This document shows positions 26,638-35,814 of a stretch of 64,000 nucleotides of DNA, piece after piece. Each line of letters opens with the position of its first letter. Position 1 is the stretch's first letter. Both the position numbers and the translations under genes were made by a program. The DNA is from a bacterium (GTDB lineage: Bacteria > Verrucomicrobiota > Verrucomicrobiia > Chthoniobacterales > UBA6821), in assembly GCA_021849805.1 (NCBI GenBank), contig JAJZSL010000001.1, positions 255,280 to 319,279 of the forward strand. Reading direction: 5' to 3'. Below the pieces are notes generated by a model. The model saw only the letters and a program-made list of their open reading frames with translations, did not search any database and was not told the origin of the DNA.

Positions 26638-27762
26638 TTACTTAATAACTCGATGAATGAGTTGCTCTAAAAGAGGGTTTACTTTGTTTGGTAATAGTGG
26701 AGTAGTGATTTTCTCTAGAAAATTGGTCTGCAAATTGTTCACGGAGCCATTAATTCTAAAAGGAATTTCACAATAGCCAGACGCATTCATGGTAAAAGCA
26801 GCATTATTAGGAAATACTCCTTTTATATATGTCGCTAAATTTCCTCCAACCACTAGTTGAGCTTCCAGGTCAACACCTCCTGCATAAGAAAGATCTCCAT
26901 GAGCATTAAGTGAGAGATGATCGGATATTAACCGTAATGAATGGAGATGTAGGGTATCTAGAGAGTAGGTTGCTCGTGTAGTTGCTTCCTTTAATTTTAA
27001 GAGTGCTAGTTCTTCCATAGGCAGAAGATGACTAAGAGCACCAAAAAAGTTTCCAGTTTTTAACTCTCCTTTCAAAAGCTCTACACTCCCTTCTCCTTTC
27101 AAGAATGGAGATTTTCCAGCGATTCCCTGAAATGCTGTTTTACCTCGAAGAAAACCATCATTCACATAACGTTGAGATGTTGTTTCTGAAAGTAGTTCTT
27201 TCAGTGGTAAATCAAGAAAAATAAACTCTCCCTGATAGGGCCAGGAACCTGAATCATTCTCATTAATATCAAGAGAACCTTGGATTTTTCCTTGCTTAAG
27301 GTTAGCAATCAAAGGATCAATGGAGAGAAGATGATTCTTCTTATGAACAATTGCGGTCATTTTTTTGAAAATAAGATGATCATTGAGGCGAATTTTTTTA
27401 ATGCTCAATGCTCCACTCCAATTCTTCTGATTCTTAAAAAAGCGAAGAATACCCAACGTTCCAACACGAAGAGAAGAAGCTTGAAGAAGAGTAGAACTAG
27501 CTGGATGAGTTATTGCGACATCCTCAAAATAAAGACCAGCCCAAGGAATAAAATAAAGGGAACCTACTGAGAATTGCCCTCCAAATATCGATTGAGCCTC
27601 TATGAGAGACTTCTCTTTAATATCAGAGAGAATAAGATAAGCATTAAATGCGATTGTAACTAAAAACAGAAAAAAGAAGAAGAACGCAAACAAACGGATT
27701 AGAAGTTTTATCAATATGGTCAATCTCATTAAAATGGTTAGTTTAGTAATTTTTAAATTCAA
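26638..27762 (-). CDS. AsmA/TamB-like inner-membrane-anchored protein
   Basis: The protein has up to 374 residues: a basic N-terminus, one strong membrane helix (about 22-48, rich in F) and a long periplasmic beta-rich part without cysteines clustered for catalysis. Segments such as VGSLYFIPWAGLYFEDVAI and FLRGKTAFQGIAGKSPFLKG recall AsmA-type proteins that help place or move outer-membrane lipids. Methionine 12 is an alternative start. The family call rests on layout, not a diagnostic motif. Confidence 0.65.
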   Translation of the reverse strand: MNLKITKLTILMRLTILIKLLIRLFAFFFFFLFLVTIAFNAYLILSDIKEKSLIEAQSIFGGQFSVGSLYFIPWAGLYFEDVAITHPASSTLLQASSLRVGTLGILRFFKNQKNWSGALSIKKIRLNDHLIFKKMTAIVHKKNHLLSIDPLIANLKQGKIQGSLDINENDSGSWPYQGEFIFLDLPLKELLSETTSQRYVNDGFLRGKTAFQGIAGKSPFLKGEGSVELLKGELKTGNFFGALSHLLPMEELALLKLKEATTRATYSLDTLHLHSLRLISDHLSLNAHGDLSYAGGVDLEAQLVVGGNLATYIKGVFPNNAAFTMNASGYCEIPFRINGSVNNLQTNFLEKITTPLLPNKVNPLLEQLIHRVIK

Positions 27763-27829
27763 CTTTTTGTATCACATGATGCTCTTGGTCGGATAGCAAG
27801 AGAGAAAATAGTTTTTTTAAAAACCTTCC

Positions 27830-27858
27830 TTGCACTCTTTCTTACAGATCGCTAGCTT
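27830..27858 (+). promoter_or_regulatory. putative sigma-70 promoter of tRNA-Pro
   Basis: TTGCAC (27830-27835) and TAGCTT (27853-27858) are 17 bp apart, with the -10 box 12 bp before the tRNA. The -10 match is weak; the spacing and the similar TTGC -35 boxes at two other tRNA genes support it. Confidence 0.4.
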
Positions 27859-27870
27859 ATTTTCTTTTTG

Positions 27871-27944
27871 CGGGGCGTAGCTCAGCTTGGTAGAGCGCTT
27901 GGTTTGGGACCAAGATGTCGCAGGTTCGAATCCTGTCGCCCCGA
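27871..27944 (+). tRNA. tRNA-Pro(UGG)
   Basis: The acceptor CGGGGCG pairs with CGCCCCG, discriminator A, no encoded CCA. The anticodon stem is CTTGG/CCAAG with loop TTTGGGA, giving UGG. The T loop is TTCGAAT. It is followed at once by a T run and, 6 bp later, by the acylphosphatase start. Confidence 0.95.
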
Positions 27945-27950
27945 TTTTTT

Positions 27951-28226
27951 ATGAACATACGTCTTATTCGATATGAAGGAAAAGTTCAAGGAGTCGGTTT
28001 TCGTGCTTCTGTTCTTCAACTGGCACGTGGTTACGAAATCACTGGTTATGTAAAAAATTTACCTGATGGTCGTGTGGAACTAGCAGCTCGAGGAGAGAGT
28101 AATGAAGTCAATGATTTTTTAGTAGCGATTCGTCAAAGTCACCTTCAGAGTCACATTCATGCTGAAGAGGAAAGCCCTTGTCATACAATATCAGCCCCTC
28201 TCGAACATGGTTTTAAAATTTTGTAG
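27951..28226 (+). CDS. acylphosphatase
   Basis: This 91-residue enzyme hydrolyses acyl phosphates. It has both signature blocks: GKVQGVGFRASV with the phosphate-binding arginine, and GYVKNLPDGRVELAARG with the catalytic asparagine. The start at ATG 27951 gives the normal length; an upstream in-frame ATG would begin inside tRNA-Pro. It is probably read through from the tRNA promoter. Confidence 0.95.
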   Translation: MNIRLIRYEGKVQGVGFRASVLQLARGYEITGYVKNLPDGRVELAARGESNEVNDFLVAIRQSHLQSHIHAEEESPCHTISAPLEHGFKIL

Positions 28227-28303
28227 GATTTCGCTTTCTCATTTCTCTGACTCTTATTTGTCGTACACTCGATCATTCAAGGCAGTTTATTTTTCGCTCA
28301 ATC

Positions 28304-29047
28304 ATGGAGCAATCATTCGCTATTGAACTCTCTGGAGTTAGTAAGATATTTCGACCTGTTCTTTGGAAAAAACCACTGGTGGCTCTACGAGATATTAATT
28401 GGCATGTTTTAGAAGGAGAAATTGCACTGCTCTTAGGACCTAATGGTTCTGGAAAAAGTACACTGCTTAACATCTTAGTGGGGCTTCTCTCTCCAACTCA
28501 CGGAAAAGCAAAACTCTACGGTCTTGCTGCTAACCTTTCTAGCTCTCGAAAAAAAATAGGCTTTCTTCCAGCTCATTTTATTTTTCCACCTTTTTTAAAT
28601 GCAAAAGAGATACTCGCTTTTTATGCAAAACTTTCTTCTATAAAACCCCTTCCTGAGAAAATAGAAAAATTACTTGATTTAGTTGAATTGAGAGAAAAGG
28701 CTTTGCTGCCTATCTCCGCTTACTCTCAGGGGATGAAGCAGCGATTGGGTCTTGCTCAAGCGCTCATTCATGACCCAAAACTTCTCATTCTAGACGAACC
28801 AACAGCAGGGCTCGATCCTCTAGGCTTGAATTGGTTATTCGATTTATTCTTAAAGTTAAAACAATCAGGAACAACAATTCTATTCACCTCACATTTACTG
28901 ACTCATGTTGATACTATTGTGGATCGAATTGCATTCATTCATTCAGGAAATCTTTTTCAATCCTTTCCTTGGAGTTCAAATAATCGTCGAACAGTTATCA
29001 CTCCACTCGAGAAATTATATTTTAGAGCGATGAGGAACTTCTCTTGA
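28304..29047 (+). CDS. ABC transporter ATP-binding protein
   Basis: The 247-residue ATPase has Walker A GPNGSGKST (about 46-54), signature YSQGMKQRLGLAQAL, Walker B LLILDEPTAGLDP and switch TSHLL. The sequence is of the single-subunit type that pairs with a separate permease (multidrug, NosF- or gliding-type systems). No permease gene is adjacent, so the substrate is unknown. Its last 25 residues are weakly conserved. Confidence 0.92.
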   Translation: MEQSFAIELSGVSKIFRPVLWKKPLVALRDINWHVLEGEIALLLGPNGSGKSTLLNILVGLLSPTHGKAKLYGLAANLSSSRKKIGFLPAHFIFPPFLNAKEILAFYAKLSSIKPLPEKIEKLLDLVELREKALLPISAYSQGMKQRLGLAQALIHDPKLLILDEPTAGLDPLGLNWLFDLFLKLKQSGTTILFTSHLLTHVDTIVDRIAFIHSGNLFQSFPWSSNNRRTVITPLEKLYFRAMRNFS

Positions 29048-29074
29048 GAAGCAAACGATAAAATTGGTTAATCC

Positions 29075-29785
29075 ATGAGATATTTTATTACTGCTACGGA
29101 TACTGACGCTGGTAAAACTTACGTAACAACCTTATTAACACGTACCTTTAGAAAATTAGGCCTCCCTACCCTAGCTATTAAACCTATTGCTTCTGGAAGC
29201 CTCCAAGATTCTCTACAATTACAGTTAGCAGCAGAGAACACACTCTCTTTGGAGGAAATTACGCCCCTTTACTACCAGACTCCTCTGGCTCCTTATCATG
29301 CAGCCAAGAGAGAAGGGAAACCTTTTTCCATGCAGCAGGCTTTATCTACTTTTCATCTACTAGAGAAGAAGTATTCCTCACTTCTTGTTGAAGGAGCTGG
29401 TGGCTGGCTTGTACTTCTCTCTGAGAATGAATCCATTGCTAGTTTAGCTCGTACTATTAACTTTCCTGTGCTCGTCGTTGTTCGCAATCGTTTAGGAGCC
29501 ATGAATCATGCTCTGCTAACACTTCAAGCTATTGAACACTATGGATGTCATTGCGCTGGGATGATCCTCAACCATCATCCCGAAGACCGAAGTGATCTTG
29601 TTATTGGAGAGTATCGATCATTTTTTAAAGAACTCAGTGAGAAAAAAAATTTTTCCTTTTTCTTAGAAGTAGAAGCGAACCAACAAGAACTTTCAGCTGA
29701 TCAACTTCACTACATCGCTCAACTAATTAGAAAATCAGAACCAAAATCAGAGCCTTTGGTAGAAAACAAGCTGTTCTCATCATAA
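29075..29785 (+). CDS. bioD: dethiobiotin synthetase
   Basis: The 236-residue enzyme forms the ureido ring of dethiobiotin from DAPA, CO2 and ATP. It has the P-loop variant TATDTDAGKTYV, the substrate lysine in IKPIASG, and VEGAGGWLVLL. No other bio gene is in the window. It is 27 bp downstream of the ABC ATPase gene. Confidence 0.94.
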   Translation: MRYFITATDTDAGKTYVTTLLTRTFRKLGLPTLAIKPIASGSLQDSLQLQLAAENTLSLEEITPLYYQTPLAPYHAAKREGKPFSMQQALSTFHLLEKKYSSLLVEGAGGWLVLLSENESIASLARTINFPVLVVVRNRLGAMNHALLTLQAIEHYGCHCAGMILNHHPEDRSDLVIGEYRSFFKELSEKKNFSFFLEVEANQQELSADQLHYIAQLIRKSEPKSEPLVENKLFSS

Positions 29786-29830
29786 AGTTACTTAGAGAAA
29801 AACCTAATTTTCTTCAATAGAAGAAACTAT

Positions 29831-30352
29831 TTACTTAGCTGTAGAAAGTCCCAATCCAAGCCAGCCCGCCCCTGCGAAAATCAACTCTATGCCTAGAAAA
29901 AGTCCAAGCATGTAGAGCCCTGTGGCTGGCCATTGGGAAATAATAAGGGCTCCAAGAATAATAGAAACAATAGCACTAAAGAGAACCCAACCTACTCCCT
30001 GATGGTGACGTAGGCGAAAAGCCATAAAAATCCGAAAAATACCACTAATGAGAATAGCCCATCCTAAAACAAAAGTAAACGCCACTGCTGCTTGAAAAGG
30101 GCGAGCAATAAAGAGAATTCCGGCAATACCGTAGACAAGTGCTACAACAAGATACCAAAAATGATGTTGCCATCCATGAATACTAAAAATTTTGACCAGA
30201 GAAACAGCAGCTCCAAAACTAAGAATAATACCAATAAATGTTGTTATAGTTATTGTTGCTACAAACTGATTAGAGAGAGCGATAATACCGAGAAGAATAG
30301 TGAGAAGACCAAGAACAATACTCCAGCTGCGGGAAACTTGATGAATAATCAT
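29831..30352 (-). CDS. HdeD-family (DUF308) membrane protein
   Basis: This 173-residue protein has six hydrophobic helices in three repeated pairs, with LGLLTILLGIIAL, GIAGILFIARP and SIILGALIISQWPATG marking the repeats. This matches the HdeD/DUF308 family, whose E. coli member is linked to acid resistance; the molecular role is unknown. It is convergent with bioD and stands alone on its strand. Confidence 0.85.
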   Translation of the reverse strand: MIIHQVSRSWSIVLGLLTILLGIIALSNQFVATITITTFIGIILSFGAAVSLVKIFSIHGWQHHFWYLVVALVYGIAGILFIARPFQAAVAFTFVLGWAILISGIFRIFMAFRLRHHQGVGWVLFSAIVSIILGALIISQWPATGLYMLGLFLGIELIFAGAGWLGLGLSTAK

Positions 30353-30576
30353 TTTAAAAATTTGTTAGAAAATTTAGAGGTATTGAGGACTCTTAGAGAG
30401 GCATTTTTTTGCTACGTGATCAATTGCTATGTGATTCATTGAGAATTAAGGAAAAATAAAAACAACTGAGACACGATAACTCTTCTCTCATTTCTGGAAA
30501 AGAAAAAAGAATTACTTTAAAAAAAGAAACTTTCTTGACCTATTGGAGTAATTTTCTAAGGTCTTTACTACTTTCC

Positions 30577-31437
30577 ATGAAACATTCTCAAGCAACTGTT
30601 CGTGTTCCAGCAACTTCCGCTAATCTTGGCCCCGGTTTTGACTGCTTCGGAGTCGCCTTACAGCTAACTAATGAATTATCTATTCACAAAAAAGATTCTC
30701 CAAAAAAACTACCAAAAATGATGGAAGAAACAGCTAATCGCTTTTTTTCTACAGTAGAATCAGATCCTTTTCCATTTTCAGTAGAAATTACTGGTGATAT
30801 CCCTCCTTCGCGTGGTTTAGGAAGCAGTGCCACCGTACGCCTTGGCATTCTGCTTGCCCTCAATGAACTCACGAATCATCCTTTAGCTACTGAGCAACTT
30901 TACACTCTTGCCTCTGATCTAGAAGATCATGCTGATAATGTAGCTGCGGCTCTTCTAGGTGGTTTTACCATAGCACGTCCCTATCAAGCACCACTACGTT
31001 ATGAGCTCTCCTCAGAACTTCAGTTTGTTTTATTAATTCCTGATTTTTCTGTTTCTACAAAATCAGCTCGCAGTCTTCTTCCTAATACAATTAGCATCAC
31101 TGATGCTGCTACAAACGCTGCGAATGCAGCTGTGGTTGCTGTTGCTTTTGCTACTGGAAAGTATGAACTCTTACGAGGAGCTTTTCACGATCGATTGCAT
31201 CAACCTTTTCGCGAACCCCTCATCCCCTATCTTTCCGAGGCATTAGGAGCTGCAGAATCTTCCGGAGCCCTCGGTGGTTGGCTCAGTGGCTCAGGCTCAA
31301 CAATCATAGCACTTGCCGAGAATAAAAAAGTGAGTGCTTCTGTTGTTGAAGCTTTTGAACAGATTGCTCCTTCAGGAAGTTATTGTTGCGTTACTCAAGT
31401 TGATAATTTAGGAGCTAAAGTTTTACCTCAACGCTAG
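30577..31437 (+). CDS. thrB: homoserine kinase
   Basis: From ATG 30577 the GHMP kinase has 286 residues, beginning with VRVPATSANLGPGFDCFG as the family does; the frame extends 14 codons upstream to a TTG. The ATP loop is PPSRGLGSSATVRLG, and the GHMP motif 3 lies in GGWLSGSGSTIIAL. It phosphorylates homoserine on the way to threonine. thrA and thrC are not here. Confidence 0.95.
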   Translation: MKHSQATVRVPATSANLGPGFDCFGVALQLTNELSIHKKDSPKKLPKMMEETANRFFSTVESDPFPFSVEITGDIPPSRGLGSSATVRLGILLALNELTNHPLATEQLYTLASDLEDHADNVAAALLGGFTIARPYQAPLRYELSSELQFVLLIPDFSVSTKSARSLLPNTISITDAATNAANAAVVAVAFATGKYELLRGAFHDRLHQPFREPLIPYLSEALGAAESSGALGGWLSGSGSTIIALAENKKVSASVVEAFEQIAPSGSYCCVTQVDNLGAKVLPQR

Positions 31438-31509
31438 ATCGCTAGATTGCTCCTTTTTTGCTTATTTTTTTATTAACATAACGAGATTTTAACATAAAGA
31501 GGTTCTTAG

Positions 31510-31537
31510 GAGAGTGCTTCCATCTAGAAGAACTCTC
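31510..31537 (+). promoter_or_regulatory. stem-loop in the lpxK leader
   Basis: GAGAGT-g-CTTC at 31510-31520 pairs with GAAG-a-ACTCTC at 31527-31537 around a 6-base loop (one internal g/a mismatch). It ends 20 bp before the lpxK start and has no T tract, so a terminator of thrB is less likely than a leader structure. Confidence 0.4.
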
Positions 31538-31557
31538 AAGCGAAATTTATTATCAAT

Positions 31558-32721
31558 ATGCGGCGATTTTTTGAAAACCTCGAGCAGTTAGCCATCGAGA
31601 TTATCATGGAACGTCGCAGTGGAAAATGTGCTTCTCTGCTGCGAGGAATTCTACAAATCATTTCTCATTTTTATGAGAAAATTGTCTTCTTTCGTTTAGC
31701 TCTTTATCGTTCACGTATCTTTCGCCAACATCTTATTGGTTGTCCTGTTGTGAGTATCGGCAATCTCACTATGGGAGGGACTGGAAAAACTCCCATTGTG
31801 GAAAAGTTAGCGAGAGAACTTACTGAACATGGACGACGTGTTGCTATCCTAAGTCGAGGTTATAAGAGCGTTCCCAAACCGATGTTAGAACGCTTATTCA
31901 TGCGCTTGAGGAAAAATGAAGCTTTTTTTGCTCCAAGAGTTGTTTCAGAAGGAGGAGCCCTACTTTTAGACTCTCGTACTGCAGGTGATGAGCCCTTTAT
32001 GTTGGCTAAGAACCTTAAAGAAGTCACTATACTCGTTGATCGTGATCGAGTAAAGAGTAGCACCTACGCTATTAAACATCTTCACTGTGATTTTCTACTT
32101 CTTGATGATGGTTTACAATATCTCAAATTACGCCACCGTTTTGATATTGTTCTCATTGATCAAGAAGCTCCTTTTGGCAATGAATTTTTGATTCCAAGAG
32201 GAACACTTCGAGAACCTCCTCAAAATTTGAGACGAGCCACTCACATTATCATTACAAAATGCACTGGAGGCGATTTATCACCACTTTATCAACGTATTAG
32301 AAAATTCAATCCTACTGCAGCGATTATAGAAACTGCTCATCGTCCTATTGAGCTCTGCCACTTGAGCAGTGGAGAAACCCTTCCTCTCTCGGCACTTTAT
32401 CAATTAAAAATTGGAGTGATCTCTGGCATTGCTTCTCCTGAGAGCTTTCAGCAGGGATTGCGTCATTTAGGAGCTAACCTTCTACTTACTCAAAGCTATG
32501 CAGATCACCATCGTTACTCTCTTCAAGAAATTACTCGCTTTGTTCAGCGTTGTGCTCGACGGAATTTATCAATGATTATAACCACAGAAAAAGATGCTGT
32601 TCGTATTCCTCGTTTAACCGAATTAGAAATTCCAATTTATTATTTACGGATTGAAATTCAAATTTTAAAAGGTGAAGAGATTTGGAAGGAAATGGTTAGA
32701 CGTTTTTCCACAATGATATAA
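31558..32721 (+). CDS. lpxK: tetraacyldisaccharide 4'-kinase
   Basis: The 387-residue enzyme adds the 4'-phosphate to lipid A disaccharide at the inner membrane. It has the P-loop GNLTMGGTGKTP, AILSRGYK, AGDEPFMLAKNL, the DDGLQ motif (LLLDDGLQYLKL) and the late TTEKDAVR. It lies 15 bp upstream of the M48-like gene. The chain is a little longer than usual because of an extended N-terminus (about 20 residues). Confidence 0.94.
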   Translation: MRRFFENLEQLAIEIIMERRSGKCASLLRGILQIISHFYEKIVFFRLALYRSRIFRQHLIGCPVVSIGNLTMGGTGKTPIVEKLARELTEHGRRVAILSRGYKSVPKPMLERLFMRLRKNEAFFAPRVVSEGGALLLDSRTAGDEPFMLAKNLKEVTILVDRDRVKSSTYAIKHLHCDFLLLDDGLQYLKLRHRFDIVLIDQEAPFGNEFLIPRGTLREPPQNLRRATHIIITKCTGGDLSPLYQRIRKFNPTAAIIETAHRPIELCHLSSGETLPLSALYQLKIGVISGIASPESFQQGLRHLGANLLLTQSYADHHRYSLQEITRFVQRCARRNLSMIITTEKDAVRIPRLTELEIPIYYLRIEIQILKGEEIWKEMVRRFSTMI

Positions 32722-32736
32722 AAATCACTATCTGCT

Positions 32737-33828
32737 ATGAGCAACAATCGATCTTCTCCTCCTTGCATTTCCTATGCTCAAGCACGGATTTGCTTTGGTA
32801 TTACCTCTATTGCTGGGAATTTACTCTTGCCTTGGCTTTTTTATTTTTTAGTTCATCGAGAAGCACTCGCCTTTGCACCTATCTCCTTGCAACATATCCT
32901 AGGGACTTTACTAAGCTATTTCCTTTTTGTTTTTTTTCTGAATTTTTGCTGGGATAGTTTTACCGGTTTCTATTCTGAAAAAAATAGAAATCGTACCTCA
33001 GAGACATTTAGTAATTGGTTCTCAAGTTGGGTAGCTGGGTCAGCAGTTGTTTTTTCTCTTCAACTTTTTGGGGGAGCTCTTCTTGCACTTAGTGCTTCGA
33101 ATTTTTCACGGCATCATTGGGCATTCTTACTAACTGTTGACTTCCTTCTCTTATTTCTTGCTTGGAAATTATACAACCAACATTTCCAGTGGATTCCTGC
33201 CCTCTTGAAAAGAAAATATTCTCCAAGCTTGCAATATCAAAGCGAATTAGAGCAGGAGCTCCTAAAAAGAGGTTTTTCGATTAAAGAGAACCCTCATTTA
33301 CTTTATTTTTATCAAAGTCATGACTGCTCAATACTTAATGGAGGGAGCATTGGAGGGGGCAAGTATCGTCGCTATATGATTAGCTCTGCTTCTCTGGAAC
33401 ATCTCTCACCAACTCAATTAGCAATTCTCATTTGGAGAGATGAATGTTTAAATCATCCTTCCGAGCGTTCAAAATGCTTCTTTCTCTCACTCATATACTG
33501 TTTTATCGGTTTACTTCTTGCCCAATTAACTATGATCAGCATGGGACATTTTTTTTGGGACCGCTGGTTTTGGCTTCTTGCATTCTTAAGCAGCTGGTTT
33601 TTTTTAGCGCTCTTTATTTTTCCTTTTTATTCTAGGAAGAATTATCTTCGTGTGGATCGCCGTGTGATGGAAGCAGGCGTCAGTTTAGAGGAATATAGGA
33701 CGTTGTTAATAAAAATTCATCATCTTAATGCTGCTGATTCACAAGTCCCCTCTTGGATTGAGTCCATTTTTTATCCTATTCCAAGTTTAAGTAATCGCTT
33801 AAGTAATCTTGCTAAATTTTCCATATAG
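32737..33828 (+). CDS. degenerate M48-type (STE24/HtpX-like) membrane protein lacking HExxH
   Basis: This 363-residue protein has at least six hydrophobic helices and the M48 layout: a soluble segment before the active-site helix (MISSASLEHLSPTQLAILIW) and a downstream helix resembling the family's second metal motif (NYLRVDRRVMEAGVSLEEY). Where HExxH is expected it reads DECLN (residues 235-239): the glutamate is kept but both histidines are replaced. The third ligand region (SR-x-x-E-x-x-AD) reads SRKNYLRVDR. It is probably catalytically dead or repurposed. The call rests on pattern similarity. Confidence 0.6.
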   Translation: MSNNRSSPPCISYAQARICFGITSIAGNLLLPWLFYFLVHREALAFAPISLQHILGTLLSYFLFVFFLNFCWDSFTGFYSEKNRNRTSETFSNWFSSWVAGSAVVFSLQLFGGALLALSASNFSRHHWAFLLTVDFLLLFLAWKLYNQHFQWIPALLKRKYSPSLQYQSELEQELLKRGFSIKENPHLLYFYQSHDCSILNGGSIGGGKYRRYMISSASLEHLSPTQLAILIWRDECLNHPSERSKCFFLSLIYCFIGLLLAQLTMISMGHFFWDRWFWLLAFLSSWFFLALFIFPFYSRKNYLRVDRRVMEAGVSLEEYRTLLIKIHHLNAADSQVPSWIESIFYPIPSLSNRLSNLAKFSI

Positions 33829-33987
33829 CGTATTAAATTGAAATGGGTGCACTAGCAGTACAGAAATCTTTCTCTAGAGCAAGGTTAAAATCGAAATGCT
33901 ATCCAACAATAACGGAGGATTTGAGAATTCAGTTTTTAGGAAAAAGAGCAAGTTGATGATGTCCCCTTTTCAACCCTTTTAAAAATC
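33825..33987 (+). repeat. copy A of a ~164-bp inverted-terminal-repeat element
   Basis: Aligned with the reverse complement of the element at 43735-43898, this stretch matches over nearly its full length: TATTAAATTGAAA near the left end, GAGCAAGG, GCTATCCAA, GATTTGAGAA, AAAAAGAGCAAG and TGATGATGT in the same order and spacing. Its right terminal repeat is partly eroded. The left end overlaps the stop codon (33826-33828) of the M48-like gene. Confidence 0.8.
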
Positions 33988-34183
33988 TTTTACTTTAATA
34001 AATTATAAAATAATAGCAGCCACTATGATCTTTCTACCACGTCTTCTTTTCTGGATGAGTAACGCACTCTGCAATGGAATCAGTCGCTCTTTGCACTGTC
34101 ATGTAGGTAAGCCTCAACTCTGGTTTCTCCCTCCCAACTGGTCCTAGGGCATGCGAGATAAAGCTACAATTCACAATAGTAGT
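33829..34183. other. 355-bp gap: repeat copy plus a tiny open frame
   Basis: The first half is repeat copy A. The rest contains an open frame of about 40 codons (ATG 34025 to 34147, ending LWFLPPNWS) without a ribosome binding site or recognisable motif; it could be a gene fragment. Nothing else is seen. Confidence 0.5.
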
Positions 34184-34855
34184 CTAAATAGAAAGTTGAC
34201 GAAAGGGTAAAAATTCAACTTCCAACTGGCGAGCATAGCAAGCCTCTTGATGATCAAAGTTGCATAAAAGTGGAAGTTGCGTTGAGAAGTGATCTTTTAT
34301 AGAAATGTTATATACTTCTTCTAATGGCCATTCTTTATGAAGAACACGACCCTCATAGACTTTTTTTCCTTTTCTGACAAAGAGTCGATCTCTTTGTGTA
34401 GCCCATTGGTTGAGAGGAGTTAAACTTTTCTTTTTACCAGAAAATTGGAATTGAAGAGAAAACGAAAAAGGGGGACGGTAGCTTTGGAATTGATATCTCT
34501 CTTTACTTACTGATGCTTTGATTTCTGAAACTCGATAAGGAAGATGAAAAAAACGGTTTGCAACAAAGCAACCAAGACGACTATCGGTATCTAAAGTAAA
34601 AAAGTAAACACCGCGCTCTCCTCCTAAAGTTACATAAGTCCTAAGATTAAGTTCCCATAAGTGAGAAAAAAAAGGAAGAGGAGGAACTCCTAAAAAACAA
34701 ATTTTATCCATCTGAAAGGGGACAATGGAAAGGAGGGCATTTCCTTCTATCAAATCAAGCTCAAAGGGAACGTGCCGTTGTAGTGCAACTGGATCAACCT
34801 TACTGTGAATAAAGAAAATATGATTCCATCGCTGGCGCATAATCGCTGCTTCCAT
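34184..34855 (-). CDS. DUF2071 (YqjF-like) protein
   Basis: This 223-residue soluble protein shows the DUF2071 pattern: RQRWNHIFFIHSKVDP with VPFELD near the N-terminus, LWELNLRTYV, GVYFFTLDTDSRLG and NRFFHLPY. The function of the family is unknown; the fold resembles acetoacetate decarboxylase. ATG 34855 is 8 bp after the NIF3 stop and is preferred over a frame that would overlap NIF3. Confidence 0.85.
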   Translation of the reverse strand: MEAAIMRQRWNHIFFIHSKVDPVALQRHVPFELDLIEGNALLSIVPFQMDKICFLGVPPLPFFSHLWELNLRTYVTLGGERGVYFFTLDTDSRLGCFVANRFFHLPYRVSEIKASVSKERYQFQSYRPPFSFSLQFQFSGKKKSLTPLNQWATQRDRLFVRKGKKVYEGRVLHKEWPLEEVYNISIKDHFSTQLPLLCNFDHQEACYARQLEVEFLPFRQLSI

Positions 34856-34862
34856 GATCGTT

Positions 34863-35621
34863 TTATAATCCACTAGGATGATCAATAAAAGAGCAAGGAA
34901 GCTCAAAATATTCAGATAGATGCTTCCCTAGAGCTTTAACACCAAAAGTTTCAGTAGCATAATGACCTGCATAAATCAGATTGATCCCTAATTCTTCAGC
35001 TTCCTGATAAGACCAGTGACTTCCTTCTCCGGTCACAAATGTATCAATACCGTAAGCAAAAGCTTCAGCCACTCTATTGCCAGCTCCTCCACTAACAACT
35101 AAGACTTTTTCGATGATTTCAGGGCCGCCTGGAGCCAGATTTGGAGCTTTTCCCAGAAGAATTGTTATTTTTTTTAAAAATTCGTTTCTTGCCATTGGAA
35201 TGCATTCACCAATATATCCGACGAACTGTCCTTCAATTTCAAAAGCAGGCTGCAAGTTAAAAAGATCGAGCTCTTGAGCTAAGAGAATATTATTTCCAAA
35301 GAGTGGATGAAGATCGAGTGGCAAATGTGAACTGTAAATTGCTAGTTGAGCATCGATGGCCAATTTTATTTTTCGATAAAAAGAATCTCGTAGAGGTCGC
35401 AATCCACTCCAGAAGAGTCCATGATGTACTAGGAGAAGTGTGTTTTTTTCTTCTACTGCTTTCTGGATAACAGCTGCAGAAGCATCCACAGCCATAGCAA
35501 TACGCTCAATAAAACCATTGTTTTCAAGCTGCAGGCCATTGAGAGCTTGAGGATAATCGTGGATCGAATCTGTCTTAAGCAGCAGATCAAGATAACTGAT
35601 AATTGATGGAAGTTTCATCAT
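34863..35621 (-). CDS. NIF3-like dinuclear metal center protein
   Basis: The 252-residue protein has NIF3-family metal-binding motifs: LLVHHGLFW (about 63-71), YSSHLPLDLHP with GNN (about 96-110) and the C-terminal GEGSHWSYQEAEELG plus YAGHYATETFG. Members are often annotated as GTP cyclohydrolase 1 type 2, a role that is not well established. It is the first gene of a two-gene unit with DUF2071. Confidence 0.93.
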   Translation of the reverse strand: MMKLPSIISYLDLLLKTDSIHDYPQALNGLQLENNGFIERIAMAVDASAAVIQKAVEEKNTLLLVHHGLFWSGLRPLRDSFYRKIKLAIDAQLAIYSSHLPLDLHPLFGNNILLAQELDLFNLQPAFEIEGQFVGYIGECIPMARNEFLKKITILLGKAPNLAPGGPEIIEKVLVVSGGAGNRVAEAFAYGIDTFVTGEGSHWSYQEAEELGINLIYAGHYATETFGVKALGKHLSEYFELPCSFIDHPSGL

Positions 35622-35814
35622 GCAAGGAAAGCGAAAATACTTATTTTATTAATTTCATCAAAACAATAACCAACAAATTAGTAATTCTCAATGAATGGTA
35701 GAGAGAGCCGTACTATTTAACAGTAGCAGATAATCGATAGTTATGCAGTCGATCAAGTAATAAAAACTTGAATTAACCCTTTACCCGCAAGAGTGCACAC
35801 ATTAGCATTTTTTG

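Noticed and set aside
27915..27950. Upstream start for acylphosphatase
   Set aside because: The extra 12 codons lie inside tRNA-Pro; ATG 27951 gives the normal family length.
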